64,000 nt of DNA, from positions 62,001 to 126,000 of the forward strand of contig JBEKGN010000008.1 in NCBI GenBank assembly GCA_050012775.1, written 5' to 3'. The notes under the pieces are model-generated. The model did not search any database, was not told the origin of the DNA, and saw only the letters and a program-made list of their open reading frames with translations. Origin of the DNA: Roseiarcus sp050012775. GTDB lineage: Bacteria > Pseudomonadota > Alphaproteobacteria > Rhizobiales > Beijerinckiaceae. Made by a program: the position numbers and the translations under genes. Of this stretch, positions 35,303 through 44,156 are shown piece after piece; the stretch's first letter is position 1, and every line of letters starts with the position of its first letter.

Positions 35303-35976
35303 GCCGGCCGACTTGCGACCGGGAGGCGTTCGTTCGCGAGAATACGCGCCTTCTCGCTCCGCCGATGGCCCCGAACATGCGCCTGCATCTGGCCGACGAG
35401 GCCGTCGCGCTTTGGCATAAGACCGAGGAGGAATTGGGCGAAATCGGCCTGCCGCCGCCATTCTGGGCTTTCGCCTGGGCGGGCGGGCAGGCGCTCGCGC
35501 ATTACCTCGGCGACAATCCTCAGTTCGTCGCGGGCAAGCGCGTGCTCGACTTCGCCTCCGGCTCCGGGCTCGTCGCGATCGCCGCCGCCATGGCCGGCGC
35601 CGCGAGCGTGGAGGCGAGCGAGATCGACGAATTCGCGCAAGTTGCGATCGCGTTGAACGCGCGCCAGAACGACGTCGCCGTTGCGGTGTTGGCCGAGGAC
35701 GTCGTCGGCGCGGATCGCGGCTGGGACGTGGTGCTCGCCGGCGACGTCTTCTATCAAAAGGACATGGCCGAAGCCGTCACCCCCTGGCTCGAAGGGCTGG
35801 CGCGCCGAGGCGCGCTCGTCCTCGTCGGCGATCCCCGTCGCAGCTATCTCGCCCTCGATCGCCTGGACTGCCTGATCGAATACGCCGTGCCGGTGACGCG
35901 CGCGCTGGAGGACGCGGACATCAAGCGCTCCGGCGTATTCAAGTTCCGGGCGCCGCTTGCCCGCCTTAAGGGATGA
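35299..35976 (+). CDS. Class I SAM-dependent methyltransferase, ETFB-lysine or COG3897 type
   Basis: 225 residues. The SAM-binding motif I is VLDFASGSGLVAIAAAMAGA, with VEASEIDEFA as the acidic end of strand 2, and the post-I region has VVLAGDVFYQK. PPFWAFAWAGGQALAHYL is typical of the nicotinamide N-methyase/METTL20-like group, whose bacterial members methylate lysines of the electron transfer flavoprotein beta subunit; that substrate is inferred only. Its last bases overlap the convergent modA end by 11 nt. Confidence 0.8.
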   Translation: MSRPTCDREAFVRENTRLLAPPMAPNMRLHLADEAVALWHKTEEELGEIGLPPPFWAFAWAGGQALAHYLGDNPQFVAGKRVLDFASGSGLVAIAAAMAGAASVEASEIDEFAQVAIALNARQNDVAVAVLAEDVVGADRGWDVVLAGDVFYQKDMAEAVTPWLEGLARRGALVLVGDPRRSYLALDRLDCLIEYAVPVTRALEDADIKRSGVFKFRAPLARLKG

Positions 35977-36730
35977 GCGCGAAGCCTTGGGCGGCGAAGA
36001 ACGCGCGCCCCGGCGCGGCCTTCAGATAGGCGAGAAAGCTCTGCGCCGCCGCGTTGTGGGACGCCGTCGTCAGGGCGAAGGGATAGAGAATGGGCGGATG
36101 GGAATCGTCGGGAAACGTCGCGACGATCTTGACGGCGGGCTCCGCGGCGGCGTCCGTCGCATAGACGATGCCAAGCGTCGCCTCGCCGCGCGCGACGAAG
36201 GCCAGCGCCGTGCGCACATCGCTCGTCATCGCGAGGCGCGGTTCGACGACGCTCCATAGGCCGAGCTTGGTCAGCGACGCCTTGGCGTATTTGCCGACGG
36301 GAACGGTGTTGATTTCCCCGGTCGCGAGTTTTCCCGTTCCGAGCGTTTGTTCGAACGCCTTGGGATCGAGCGCGAGGGCGTCGATCGGCGCCGCCTTGGG
36401 CGCGACGACGACCAGACGATTCCCTAGGAGATCGACACGGCTGTCCGTGCGAATCGCGCCGGCCTTGGCGGCTATGTCCATGGATTCCTCGTCGGCCGAG
36501 GCGAAAAGATCGGCCGGCGCGCCGGCGGCGATCTGTCGCTCCAGGCTCAACGACCCGCCGTAGCTGATCGCGACCTCCGCGCCTCCATGGGCGTGATAGT
36601 CCGCCGCCGCGCCGTCCAGCGCCGTCTTCAGGCTCGCTGCGGCGAAAACGACGATTCTCTCCTGCGCGAACGCGCCCGCGGGCGCCAAGGCGAGAAACAA
36701 CGACAGGAAAGCCGACTGCAGGCGGCGCAT
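35966..36730 (-). CDS. modA: Molybdate-binding protein ModA
   Basis: 254 residues with a signal peptide (MRRLQSAFLSLFLALAPAGA). The mature start RIVVFAAASLKTALD, ISYGGSLSLERQIAAGAPADLFASAD and VGIVYATDAA-like segment are of the ModA periplasmic binding-protein family, which feeds the ModBC permease. No modB or modC follows; downstream is a gene on the other strand. It therefore depends on a permease elsewhere or has another role. A ModE-like box overlaps its promoter region. Confidence 0.92.
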   Translation of the reverse strand: MRRLQSAFLSLFLALAPAGAFAQERIVVFAAASLKTALDGAAADYHAHGGAEVAISYGGSLSLERQIAAGAPADLFASADEESMDIAAKAGAIRTDSRVDLLGNRLVVVAPKAAPIDALALDPKAFEQTLGTGKLATGEINTVPVGKYAKASLTKLGLWSVVEPRLAMTSDVRTALAFVARGEATLGIVYATDAAAEPAVKIVATFPDDSHPPILYPFALTTASHNAAAQSFLAYLKAAPGRAFFAAQGFALIP

Positions 36731-36766
36731 GACAGGCCTTTCGAGATCGGGCTGGTGAAGCGCGCC

Positions 36767-36790
36767 CTCTATATACGTTAGACTATAGCG
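36767..36790. promoter_or_regulatory. Possible ModE (Mo-box) operator
   Basis: CTCTATATA, eight bases, then TATAGCG: an inverted pair close to the CGCTATATA-N6-TATA(A/T)CG form known for ModE-type regulators. It is 37-60 nt upstream of the modA start, where a repressor would act. Arms are imperfect (CTATA/TATAG core) and spacing is a base or two long. Confidence 0.45.
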
Positions 36791-37328
36791 CCTGGGCGGA
36801 TCGTCAAGGGTTCGCGAGGGTCGCGAGAGGGCGCGCGCGAACCGGGGAGGCGGAGACGACGGCGCCTCCGCCGCAACTGCCGAGGAATCGACGGGCGCAT
36901 CGGCGGCGCGACGCTCGTCACCGCCAACACAAGCGAATTCGAGCGCGCGCCGGGCGGGTCGTCGTGGACTGGGCGGCGTGAAGCCCGGCGGGCGCCGAGC
37001 GTGGATCGGGTCTTCAGCGCTCCCGTCACTTTTTTCGTCGTCTCGCGCCGGAAAATCCCGCCCGGTTGGCTCGACGTTTTGCGACATCATCGACAAGAAT
37101 GGCGCCGCAAGAAAGGATTGAAGTCCGAGAGAGGCGATTCGAAGCCGTTGCAGCGCTGCAAAATCAATGCTTTTCGTGACGCCAGAAATGGCGTGCGTCC
37201 TAGTCGCGCGCATGAATTCAAGACTCGTCCCGCTTCTTCCGGGGTCGCCTTGCCAGTCGCCTCGAACCGCCGCAGATTGCCCCGCGTCAGAAATCCGCCG
37301 GCCCCGCCGGCCTTGCCAGGGGAGCGCG
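36791..37328. other. Intergenic region modA-thioesterase
   Basis: About 540 bases without a convincing gene. Open frames are Arg/Pro/Ser-rich and lack known motifs. The right part is somewhat AT-richer and contains the perfect 14-bp palindrome TTGCAGCGCTGCAA at 37148-37161. Presumably holds the promoter of the thioesterase. Confidence 0.4.
37148..37161. promoter_or_regulatory. Perfect 14-bp palindrome, possible operator
   Basis: TTGCAGCGCTGCAA reads the same on both strands and lies 168 nt before the thioesterase start. It has the TTGC-N6-GCAA form of some short-chain acyl-CoA or PHB-linked regulators' sites. No regulator gene is nearby. Confidence 0.3.
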
Positions 37329-37727
37329 ATGACGGAGCCGGTGGAGAAAATTCGGGTCGGCATGACGGGCCGCAAGGAGGTGGTCGTCACCCGCGAGTTG
37401 ACGGTCGGGGGCCATGTCGAGGGCATGCCGTTCGTCTACGGCACGCCGATGATGATATTGGCGATGGAGATCGCCTCGGGCGCGGCGATAGCGCCACATC
37501 TGCCTCCGGGCTGGGTTTCCGTCGGCAGCGAGGTCAACATCCGCCACCTCGCCCCGACTCCCATCGGCCGCACCGTCGTCGCGACGGCGCGCGTCCTTGA
37601 AGTCGACGGCCGCAGCGTGCTGTTCGCCGTGGAGGCGCATGACGGCGAGCGCAAGATCGGCGACGGCACGCACCGTCGCGGGGTGGTCAATTTGGAGAGT
37701 TTCGCCAAGCGCTACGGCGGGCTCTGA
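37329..37727 (+). CDS. Hotdog-fold thioesterase, FlK-like
   Basis: 132 residues. YGTPMMILAMEIASGAAIAPHLPPGWVSVGSEVNIRHLAPTPIG matches the FlK-type (fluoroacetyl-CoA thioesterase-like) branch of hotdog proteins, with the Thr-Glu-His set expected in the active site (T in GTPMM, E in MEIAS, H in IRHLAPT). It probably hydrolyses small acyl-CoAs; substrate unknown. GGGGAG precedes ATG 37329. Apparently monocistronic. Confidence 0.85.
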   Translation: MTEPVEKIRVGMTGRKEVVVTRELTVGGHVEGMPFVYGTPMMILAMEIASGAAIAPHLPPGWVSVGSEVNIRHLAPTPIGRTVVATARVLEVDGRSVLFAVEAHDGERKIGDGTHRRGVVNLESFAKRYGGL

Positions 37728-37908
37728 GGGAAGGGCGTTAATCGCGGCGGACAGCCCCTGGACTGCAACATCGCATCCAACGATGACCCGCCCCGTATCG
37801 GCGTTACGCCATTGACGCATCGAAGGGATCACACGTTCCATGGGGGTCGCGGTGGGACGCGAGGCGCCGATCCAAAGAAGCACATTATTCTCCAACGAAG
37901 CCAATCGC

Positions 37909-38095
37909 TCAGTCGACGCAGGCGGCGGCTTCGGCGTTTCGCTGTTTCGCAAGAATTGCGTCCTTGGTCTCTAGGCTTTCTTCGACGAACTGCCTGCCGA
38001 CCTGCGTGACGAGGTCGCGCGGGACGCGTTGGCGAAATCATAGCGGCCGTTGACCCCGCATTGGTCGCGCCGCGCAGAGAGACGTTGTGACCCAT
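37909..38095 (-). pseudogene. Decayed tyrosine integrase N-terminus
   Basis: Three short pieces in successive frames read as one phage-type integrase N-terminus: MGHNVSLRGATN, then GVNGRYDF, then FRQRVPRDLVTQVGRQFVEE followed by SLETKDAILAKQRNAEA and a stop. The R-VP-DL...G...SL-TKD...A pattern is that of the arm-binding N-terminal domain of tyrosine recombinases. Two frameshifts and the lack of a catalytic domain make it non-functional. It starts 74 nt from the 3' end of tRNA-Thr, the usual place for an integrase in an element inserted in a tRNA gene. Confidence 0.6.
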
Positions 38096-38168
38096 CCGTG
38101 TGCGCCAGCACGGGCGTCGCGAAACCCCTAACGGGTCTATAAGTCATTGATTTCGCGTGGATAATTGA

Positions 38169-38243
<75 letters not shown>

Positions 38244-38381
38244 GTCTCGCTTGGCGGCGACGAGCCACGACGCCAAGGCGAACGCCGGGCTTTTGCCATA
38301 GGCCAGCGCCCAACGCAAGAACGGCGAATGCAGCTTGGCCGATCTTCCGCCGCGGGCCGCGAGGGCGAGGCGGCGCCGGCG

Positions 38382-39371
38382 CTAGGCCGCTCCCAGGCGC
38401 AGCAAATCGTGAAAATGGACGATGCCGACGACATCGCCCTCCTCGACGACGAGCAAGGCGGAAATCTTGCGGCTGATGATCTCCAGCGCCTCCGCGACGA
38501 GGGCGTCCGGCGCGATCGTGCGCGGCGCGCGCGTCATCACCTCCTCGACCGGCGTGTCGACGATCATGTTCGACCTGAGGTGCCGGCGCAGATCGCCGTC
38601 GGTGATGATGCCCACGAGCGCCCCGCGACCGTCGAAGACGCCGACGCAGCCGAAGCCCTTCGACGACATCTCGACGATGGCGTCCGCCATCTTGGCCCCG
38701 ACGCGAATGCGCGGAATGCGTTCGCCGCGGTGCATGACGTCGCGGACATGGGCGAGCTTGGCGCCCAACTTGCCTCCGGGATGGAAGACCCGGAAGTCGT
38801 GCGCCGTGAAGCCCCTGGCCTCCAGAAGCGCGATCGCCAGCGCGTCGCCGAGCACGAGCTGCATCGTCGTCGAGGTCGTCGGCGCCAGGCCGTTGGGACA
38901 GGCTTCCTGAGCCTGGGGCAGGCACAGGCGAATGTCGGCTTCGCGGCCCAGCGCGCTGTCGGCGTTTGCGGTGATCGCGATCAGGGGAATGGCGAAGCGC
39001 TTGGCGTAGGTGATCACCGCCGCCAGTTCCGCGGTTTCGCCCGACCATGAGACGCCAACCACGACATCGCCGTTTTGCACCATGCCGAGATCGCCGTGGC
39101 TCGCTTCGGCGGCGTGGACGAAGCTGGCGGGTTGGCCGGTCGAGGCGAGCGTCGCCGCGATTTTACGCGCGACGTGACCGGACTTTCCCATGCCGGTCAC
39201 GATCACGCGTCCCGGCGCGCGAGAGATCGTCTCGACGGCGCGCTGAAACGCCGGGCCGAGCCCATCCCCCTCGGGCGCCCGCAAAGCGTCGGCGAGAGCG
39301 GAAAGTCCGAGCTGTTCGACCGATATCGTGCGCAGGGCGGAGGCGACGGCGCTGGAGTTTTGTTGAATCAT
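38382..39371 (-). CDS. kdsD: Arabinose-5-phosphate isomerase, KpsF/GutQ family
   Basis: 329 residues: SIS sugar-isomerase domain (GMGKSGHVARKIAATLASTG, ASHGDLGMV, SWSGETAEL) and two C-terminal CBS domains (RDVMHRGERIPRI, TDGDLRRHL, EEVMTRAPRTI). It converts ribulose-5-phosphate to arabinose-5-phosphate for Kdo, the inner core sugar of LPS. Divergent from the beta-barrel protein gene. Confidence 0.94.
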   Translation of the reverse strand: MIQQNSSAVASALRTISVEQLGLSALADALRAPEGDGLGPAFQRAVETISRAPGRVIVTGMGKSGHVARKIAATLASTGQPASFVHAAEASHGDLGMVQNGDVVVGVSWSGETAELAAVITYAKRFAIPLIAITANADSALGREADIRLCLPQAQEACPNGLAPTTSTTMQLVLGDALAIALLEARGFTAHDFRVFHPGGKLGAKLAHVRDVMHRGERIPRIRVGAKMADAIVEMSSKGFGCVGVFDGRGALVGIITDGDLRRHLRSNMIVDTPVEEVMTRAPRTIAPDALVAEALEIISRKISALLVVEEGDVVGIVHFHDLLRLGAA

Positions 39372-39464
39372 GACGGGCTCTTAACATAGGGCGCTGTCCG
39401 AATGCACCCCCAGGGGCTCGCTCGCCTCGGCGCAGGCGGGGGGACGATCCGCAGAGCGAGCCGC

Positions 39465-39480
39465 TTAAGACGGAATTAAC
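39465..39480. promoter_or_regulatory. CtrA box upstream of beta-barrel gene
   Basis: TTAA-GACGGAA-TTAAC, a perfect CtrA consensus, 64 nt before the GTG start at 39544 and about 94 nt from the divergent kdsD start. It suggests cell-cycle control of this outer-membrane protein, of kdsD, or of both. Confidence 0.6.
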
Positions 39481-39543
39481 CATGCCGGCCTAACCCTCGA
39501 AAGGACTGCGCCGCCGGCGGACGCGCGCGCGAAAGGAGTGATT

Positions 39544-41094
39544 GTGCGCTCGCGCCTTTCCTGGCTTGGCCGAGTTCGACGCATCGTTCTGGGCGCGCTG
39601 GCGCTGGCCTCTTGCGTTTCGACCGCCGCGGGCTTCGCGCAGGAGGCCTCGACGGACGCGTTCGGCCTGCGCGACGAAACCGGAGCGCTGGCGACCCTCA
39701 TGGCGACGCCGGCCGGCGCGAGCCTCGACCCATCCGCGCCCGACGAAGCGAACCCCGCGACCGAGAAGAAGAAACCACGCCCCAAAAGAGCGCCGAAGTC
39801 CCCGCCGTCGCTGCGCGCTTATCCCGGCGCCCAACGGCTGGGCCACCGCGGCGGCCCGGCCGATCTCGTCTCCGGCGAGACGCCCTCGCCGACGATCGCC
39901 GCGATCCCGCCTCCTCCGCCTCGGCGCCGACCGGCGATCGACGACAAGCCTTTCGACCCCGTGGGGATCGGCGTCGGCGATCTCAAATTGACGCCCTATG
40001 TGGAAGAGGACGCGGGTTGGGCCTCGAACCCCGCCTCGGCGCCAGGCCCGCAAAAGGGGTCGGCTTTCGAGACCAGCGAAGCGGGCCTGGCGTTGCAGTC
40101 CGACTGGTCGCGAAGCGATCTGCACGGCGCGCTGAAGGGCGGCTACACCGACTATTTCTCCGATCCTCGCGACAACGCCCCTTACGGCAGCGGCGCCTTG
40201 GACGGTCGGCTCGACGTGACGCGCGATCTGTCGTTCGACGCCGAGGGTCGGTTCAACGTCAGCGAGCAAACGCTTGCCTCGCTCGGCCTGGTGTCGGGCG
40301 CCGCGGCCGGCGCGACGGAACATCCCCTGGTCGAGACTGCCGGCGCCACCGTCGGAGGCGCGCAAAAATTCGGCGACCTGACCTTGGCGCTGCACGGAAC
40401 CCTCGACCGCACGCTGTATCAGAATGCGACGCTTCCCGGAGGCGTCGTGGCGCCCCTCTCCACCGACGATTTCAACGACTGGGGCCTGCGCGCGCGCGCG
40501 TCGTACCAGATCAGTCCCCTCATTTCGCCCTTCGTCGAAGTCGGGCTGGACGCCCGCCGCTACGACGCCGGCCTGGATTTCAACGGCTACGCCCGCAATT
40601 CCGACGGCGTCCTGGGGCGCGGCGGCGCGACGCTGGCCTTCACGCAGCAACTGACGGGCGAAGCGAGCCTGGGTTACGGCGAGCGCGCGTATCAGGATCC
40701 GCGGCTGCCCGATATGCGTAGCCCGCTCATCGACGCCTCGCTGATCTGGTCGGCGACGCCGTTGACCACGCTCACCGCGAAGGCGCAGACGAATCTCGCG
40801 GATACGATCACGCCCGGCGCCTCCGGCGCGGTGGCGCACGCCTATACGATCGACGTCGCTCACGCCCTGACGCGCAGCTTCACGCTGGGCGCCTCGGCGG
40901 GATACGCCAGCGACGATTACGTCGGCGTCGCGCTTCGCGATTCCACGACGACCCTCGGGCTGCGCGCCGAATACCATCTGTCGCGAGACTTCGTTCTCAA
41001 GGCGAGCGCGACGCGCCAGCAATACGCGTCGAGCGCGCCCAATTCGAACTATATCGCCAACGTCTTCATGCTGGGGCTGCGGCTGCAACGGTGA
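39544..41094 (+). CDS. Outer membrane beta-barrel protein
   Basis: 516 residues: a signal peptide (VRSRLSWLGRVRRIVLGALA, cleavage near GFAQE), a Pro/Lys-rich linker (about 60-150), then a ~350-residue barrel of alternating strands such as LKLTPYVEEDAGWASNP, ASLGYGERAYQDPRLPDM and ADYHLSRDF-like repeats, ending in FMLGLRLQR. This is the pattern of the outer-membrane beta-barrel (BBP2-like) family seen in Hyphomicrobiales. Role unknown; exopolysaccharide export or surface structure is possible. GAAAGGAG gives the GTG 39544 start. Confidence 0.8.
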   Translation: MRSRLSWLGRVRRIVLGALALASCVSTAAGFAQEASTDAFGLRDETGALATLMATPAGASLDPSAPDEANPATEKKKPRPKRAPKSPPSLRAYPGAQRLGHRGGPADLVSGETPSPTIAAIPPPPPRRRPAIDDKPFDPVGIGVGDLKLTPYVEEDAGWASNPASAPGPQKGSAFETSEAGLALQSDWSRSDLHGALKGGYTDYFSDPRDNAPYGSGALDGRLDVTRDLSFDAEGRFNVSEQTLASLGLVSGAAAGATEHPLVETAGATVGGAQKFGDLTLALHGTLDRTLYQNATLPGGVVAPLSTDDFNDWGLRARASYQISPLISPFVEVGLDARRYDAGLDFNGYARNSDGVLGRGGATLAFTQQLTGEASLGYGERAYQDPRLPDMRSPLIDASLIWSATPLTTLTAKAQTNLADTITPGASGAVAHAYTIDVAHALTRSFTLGASAGYASDDYVGVALRDSTTTLGLRAEYHLSRDFVLKASATRQQYASSAPNSNYIANVFMLGLRLQR

Positions 41095-41136
41095 GCAAGG
41101 AGCCTCGCGTCCCGCAAAGCCCCGTGCGCCGTTCGA

Positions 41137-42018
41137 TCACAGGACGAGCTTTCTGATTTCCTCGCGCAACGCCGCCGACAGGTCCTCGCGCTCCAGCGCG
41201 AAGGCGATATTCGCCGTCAGGAAGCCCAATTTCGATCCGCAATCGTAGGTTCGCCCGTCGAACCGCACGCCGTGAAAGAACTGCGTCTTGGCCAGTTCGA
41301 TCATGCCGTCGGTCAATTGGAACTCGCCGCCGGCGCCCCTCTCGACAGACTGCAAAATCTTGAAGATCTCGGGCTGCAGAATGTATCGACCGGAAATGAT
41401 CAGATTCGAGGGCGCCGCGCCTCGCGCGGGCTTTTCCACCATTCCCTTGATTTCGAACGTGTGTCCGAAGTCGGCGCCGACGGCGACGATGCCGTATTGG
41501 TGCGTCTCCTCCGGGCGAACCTCCTCGACCGCGACGATATTGCCACCGTGTTTGGCGTAAGCCTCGACGCATTGGGCGAGGCAGCGGCTCTGTCGCGCCC
41601 CGGTCGCGGTGATCATGTCGGGCAGGAGGAGCGCGAAGGGCTCGTCGCCGACGAGGTCTCGCGCGCACCAGACGGCATGGCCGAGGCCGAGCGGGGCTTG
41701 CTGGCGCGTGAAGCTCGCGGCGCCCTCCGGCAGCATGTCGGCCGCCAAAGCGTCGATCTCCTTTTGCTTGCCGCGCTTTCTGAGCGTGTCCTCGAGTTCG
41801 TAAGCAAAGTCAAAATGGTCCTCGATGACGCCTTTGTTGCGTCCGGTGACGAAAATGAATTGTTCGACGCCCGCCGCCCGCGCTTCATCGACGACGTGCT
41901 GCAAGGTCGGGCGGTCGACGACCGTGAGCATCTCCTTCGGGATCGCTTTGGTCGCGGGCAAGAACCGAGTGCCGAGGCCGGCGACCGGCAGGACCGCCTT
42001 GCGGATGGGTTTGTGCAT
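41137..42018 (-). CDS. galU: UTP--glucose-1-phosphate uridylyltransferase
   Basis: 293 residues. VLPVAGLGTRFLPATKAIPKEMLTV is the nucleotide-binding signature; EKP in MVEKPARG and the Asp/Gly region YDCGSKLGFL complete the site. It makes UDP-glucose from glucose-1-phosphate, supplied by Pgm (16.4 kb). Divergent from galE, whose product uses UDP-glucose; the shared upstream region (42019-42202) is AT-rich. Confidence 0.97.
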   Translation of the reverse strand: MHKPIRKAVLPVAGLGTRFLPATKAIPKEMLTVVDRPTLQHVVDEARAAGVEQFIFVTGRNKGVIEDHFDFAYELEDTLRKRGKQKEIDALAADMLPEGAASFTRQQAPLGLGHAVWCARDLVGDEPFALLLPDMITATGARQSRCLAQCVEAYAKHGGNIVAVEEVRPEETHQYGIVAVGADFGHTFEIKGMVEKPARGAAPSNLIISGRYILQPEIFKILQSVERGAGGEFQLTDGMIELAKTQFFHGVRFDGRTYDCGSKLGFLTANIAFALEREDLSAALREEIRKLVL

Positions 42019-42202
42019 TCGAGTGAAGCCTTTCCAGACGAATTCTCAGCGCGGCGATCAAAAAAGGCAATGACGCGCGCGAGTCCAGCCATTAAGTCGA
42101 TCGAAGTGAATTTCACACGAGGCGCACGACTAGCAGCCGTGACTCGTTGATTGAAGCGATTTTGTTAAAATGACGTGAGCCCCGGGGCATTGCGAGGCGA
42201 AA

Positions 42203-43189
42203 ATGGCGGTTCTGGTTACAGGCGGCGCCGGCTATATCGGCGGCCACATGAATCTGGGTCTTCTCGACGCGGGCGAGAAGGTGGTCGTTCTCGATGATTT
42301 GTCAACGGGCTTCGCCTGGGCGGTTCCGGATGCGGCGAAACTCGTGGTCGGCGATTTCGGCGATGCCGAATTGGTCTCGCGACTCATCCAAGAGCATGAA
42401 ATCGACGCCATCGCGCATTTCGCCGCGAAAATCGTCGTCCCGGAATCGGTCGCCGATCCGCTGGGCTATTACCTCAACAATACGGCCAAGGCGCTCAATC
42501 TGATCCAATGCGCGGTCAAGGGCGGGGTGCGAAACTTCATCTTCTCCTCCACCGCCGCCGTCTACGGCGAGACATCCTCGGAGCCCGTCGGCGAGGACGC
42601 CCCGCTCAATCCGATCTCTCCTTACGGCCGCTCCAAGCTGATGGTCGAATGGATGTTGCAGGACGCGAGCCGCGCCTATGATTTGCGCCATGTTGCGCTG
42701 CGCTATTTCAACGTCGCGGGCGCCGATCCCAAGGGGCGCCTGGGTCAGTCGACGCCGAACGCGACGCATTTGATCAAGCGCGGCGTTCAGACGGCGCTCG
42801 GGCTTTATCCCAGCATGGACATATTCGGCGAAGATTATCCCACCCGCGACGGCACCTGCGTGCGCGACTACATCCAGGTCACCGATCTCGTCGACGCGCA
42901 TCTGGCGGCGCTCGCTTATCTGCGCCGAGGCGGGGACAGCCTGACGTGCAATTGCGGTTACGGCCACGGCGCGACGGTGAAGGAAGTCATCGAGGTCGTG
43001 AAACGCGTCTCCGGCGTCGATTTCACGGTGAACCACGTCGGGCGGCGCGCCGGCGATCCCGCAGCGATCGTCGCCGAGGCCGAGCGCGTGCGGCGCATGC
43101 TGGGGTGGCGGCCCCGACGCGACAACCTCGACGATATCGTCAGGCAGGCGCTGGATTGGGAACGGCGCTTGCATAATCGGCGGAGTTGA
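42203..43189 (+). CDS. galE: UDP-glucose 4-epimerase
   Basis: 328 residues, extended SDR fold: NAD motif GGAGYIGGH, catalytic Ser in FSSTAAVYG and Y141-x3-K145 in SPYGRSK, then RYFNVAGADP and RDYIQVTDLVDAH. Interconverts UDP-glucose and UDP-galactose for LPS and exopolysaccharide. Next to galU, it forms the nucleotide-sugar pair. Confidence 0.95.
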   Translation: MAVLVTGGAGYIGGHMNLGLLDAGEKVVVLDDLSTGFAWAVPDAAKLVVGDFGDAELVSRLIQEHEIDAIAHFAAKIVVPESVADPLGYYLNNTAKALNLIQCAVKGGVRNFIFSSTAAVYGETSSEPVGEDAPLNPISPYGRSKLMVEWMLQDASRAYDLRHVALRYFNVAGADPKGRLGQSTPNATHLIKRGVQTALGLYPSMDIFGEDYPTRDGTCVRDYIQVTDLVDAHLAALAYLRRGGDSLTCNCGYGHGATVKEVIEVVKRVSGVDFTVNHVGRRAGDPAAIVAEAERVRRMLGWRPRRDNLDDIVRQALDWERRLHNRRS

Positions 43190-43300
43190 TCGGGCGACGC
43201 CGCCGCGAGACAGTGATAATCGCGCCGGGGAAAGCGAGCCGAGCCATGCCGAGCCGGCGCGATCGCGGGCGTTTGGTCGCGGCGCCCAAGGTTCGGGCTT

Positions 43301-43336
43301 TACAATGACGGCGACAACGTACAATGACGGCGACAA
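43301..43336. repeat. Tandem 19-bp duplication
   Basis: TACAATGACGGCGACAA occurs at 43301-43317 and again at 43320-43336, with 19-bp period. It lies ~65 nt before the livG start and could be a duplicated operator half or a small slippage duplication. Confidence 0.8.
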
Positions 43337-43400
43337 AATATTGAGTTTGGGGAAACGGCAATTGGGGGCGGACGGGCATGCGGGCGGGCGGGCGGCGGCG

Positions 43401-44156
43401 ATGAGCGAGGACTATATCCTTGTCACCGAGCGCCTGGGCAAGTCTTTTGGCGACTTCGCCGCGGTGAGCGACGTCGACCTCAGGGTCAAGCGCGGCTCGA
43501 TCCACGCCTTGATCGGGCCCAACGGGGCGGGGAAGACGACCTGCTTCAACATGCTGACGAAATTCGTCAAACCGACCTCCGGCCGTATCTTTTTCAACAA
43601 CCGCGACATTACCGGGGTTCGGCCGGCCGACGTGGCTCGTTTGGGGCTGGTCCGCTCTTTCCAGATTTCCGCGGTGTTTCCGCATTTGACCGCGCTGGAG
43701 AACGTCCGCGTCGCGTTGCAGCGCAAGCGCGGCGACTCGTTCGATTTCTGGCGTTCGAAGCGGGTTCTAGAGCCGCTCAACGAGCGGGCGATGGCGCTGC
43801 TCGCCGACGTCGGGCTCGCCGATTGGGCCGGTTCGATCGCCGTCGAGATTTCCTATGGCCGCAAACGCGCTCTCGAGATCGCGACGACGCTCGCCCTCGA
43901 TCCGGAAATGCTGTTGCTCGACGAGCCCATGGCGGGGATGGGCCATGAAGACATCGAGCGCATCGCCGCCCTCATCCGGCGCGTTTCCGCCAATCGCACG
44001 ATTCTGATGGTCGAACACAATCTGCAAGTGGTGGCGAACCTGTCGGATCGCATTACCGTGCTGACGCGCGGGCGTGTGCTCGCGGAGGGGGATTACAAGA
44101 CCGTGTCGGAAAACGCCGAAGTGAAGCAGGCCTATCTCGGGGTCGGCAATGGCTGA
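43401..44156 (+). CDS. livG: ABC transporter ATPase, LivG type
   Basis: 251 residues. Walker A GPNGAGKTT, LivG-type Q-loop LVRSFQISAVFPHLTALENV, signature ISYGRKRALEIA (in place of LSGGQ, as usual in this group), Walker B LLLDEPMAGMG and the H-loop MVEHNL. One of two ATPases of a branched-chain amino acid type importer. I chose ATG 43401 over a longer frame because it gives the usual start of the domain. Overlaps livF by 8 nt. Confidence 0.92.
   Translation: MSEDYILVTERLGKSFGDFAAVSDVDLRVKRGSIHALIGPNGAGKTTCFNMLTKFVKPTSGRIFFNNRDITGVRPADVARLGLVRSFQISAVFPHLTALENVRVALQRKRGDSFDFWRSKRVLEPLNERAMALLADVGLADWAGSIAVEISYGRKRALEIATTLALDPEMLLLDEPMAGMGHEDIERIAALIRRVSANRTILMVEHNLQVVANLSDRITVLTRGRVLAEGDYKTVSENAEVKQAYLGVGNG

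Noticed and set aside
37728..37908. Further integrase or phage genes beside the tRNA
   Set aside because: Beyond the N-terminal fragment no frame gives a recognisable recombinase or phage protein.
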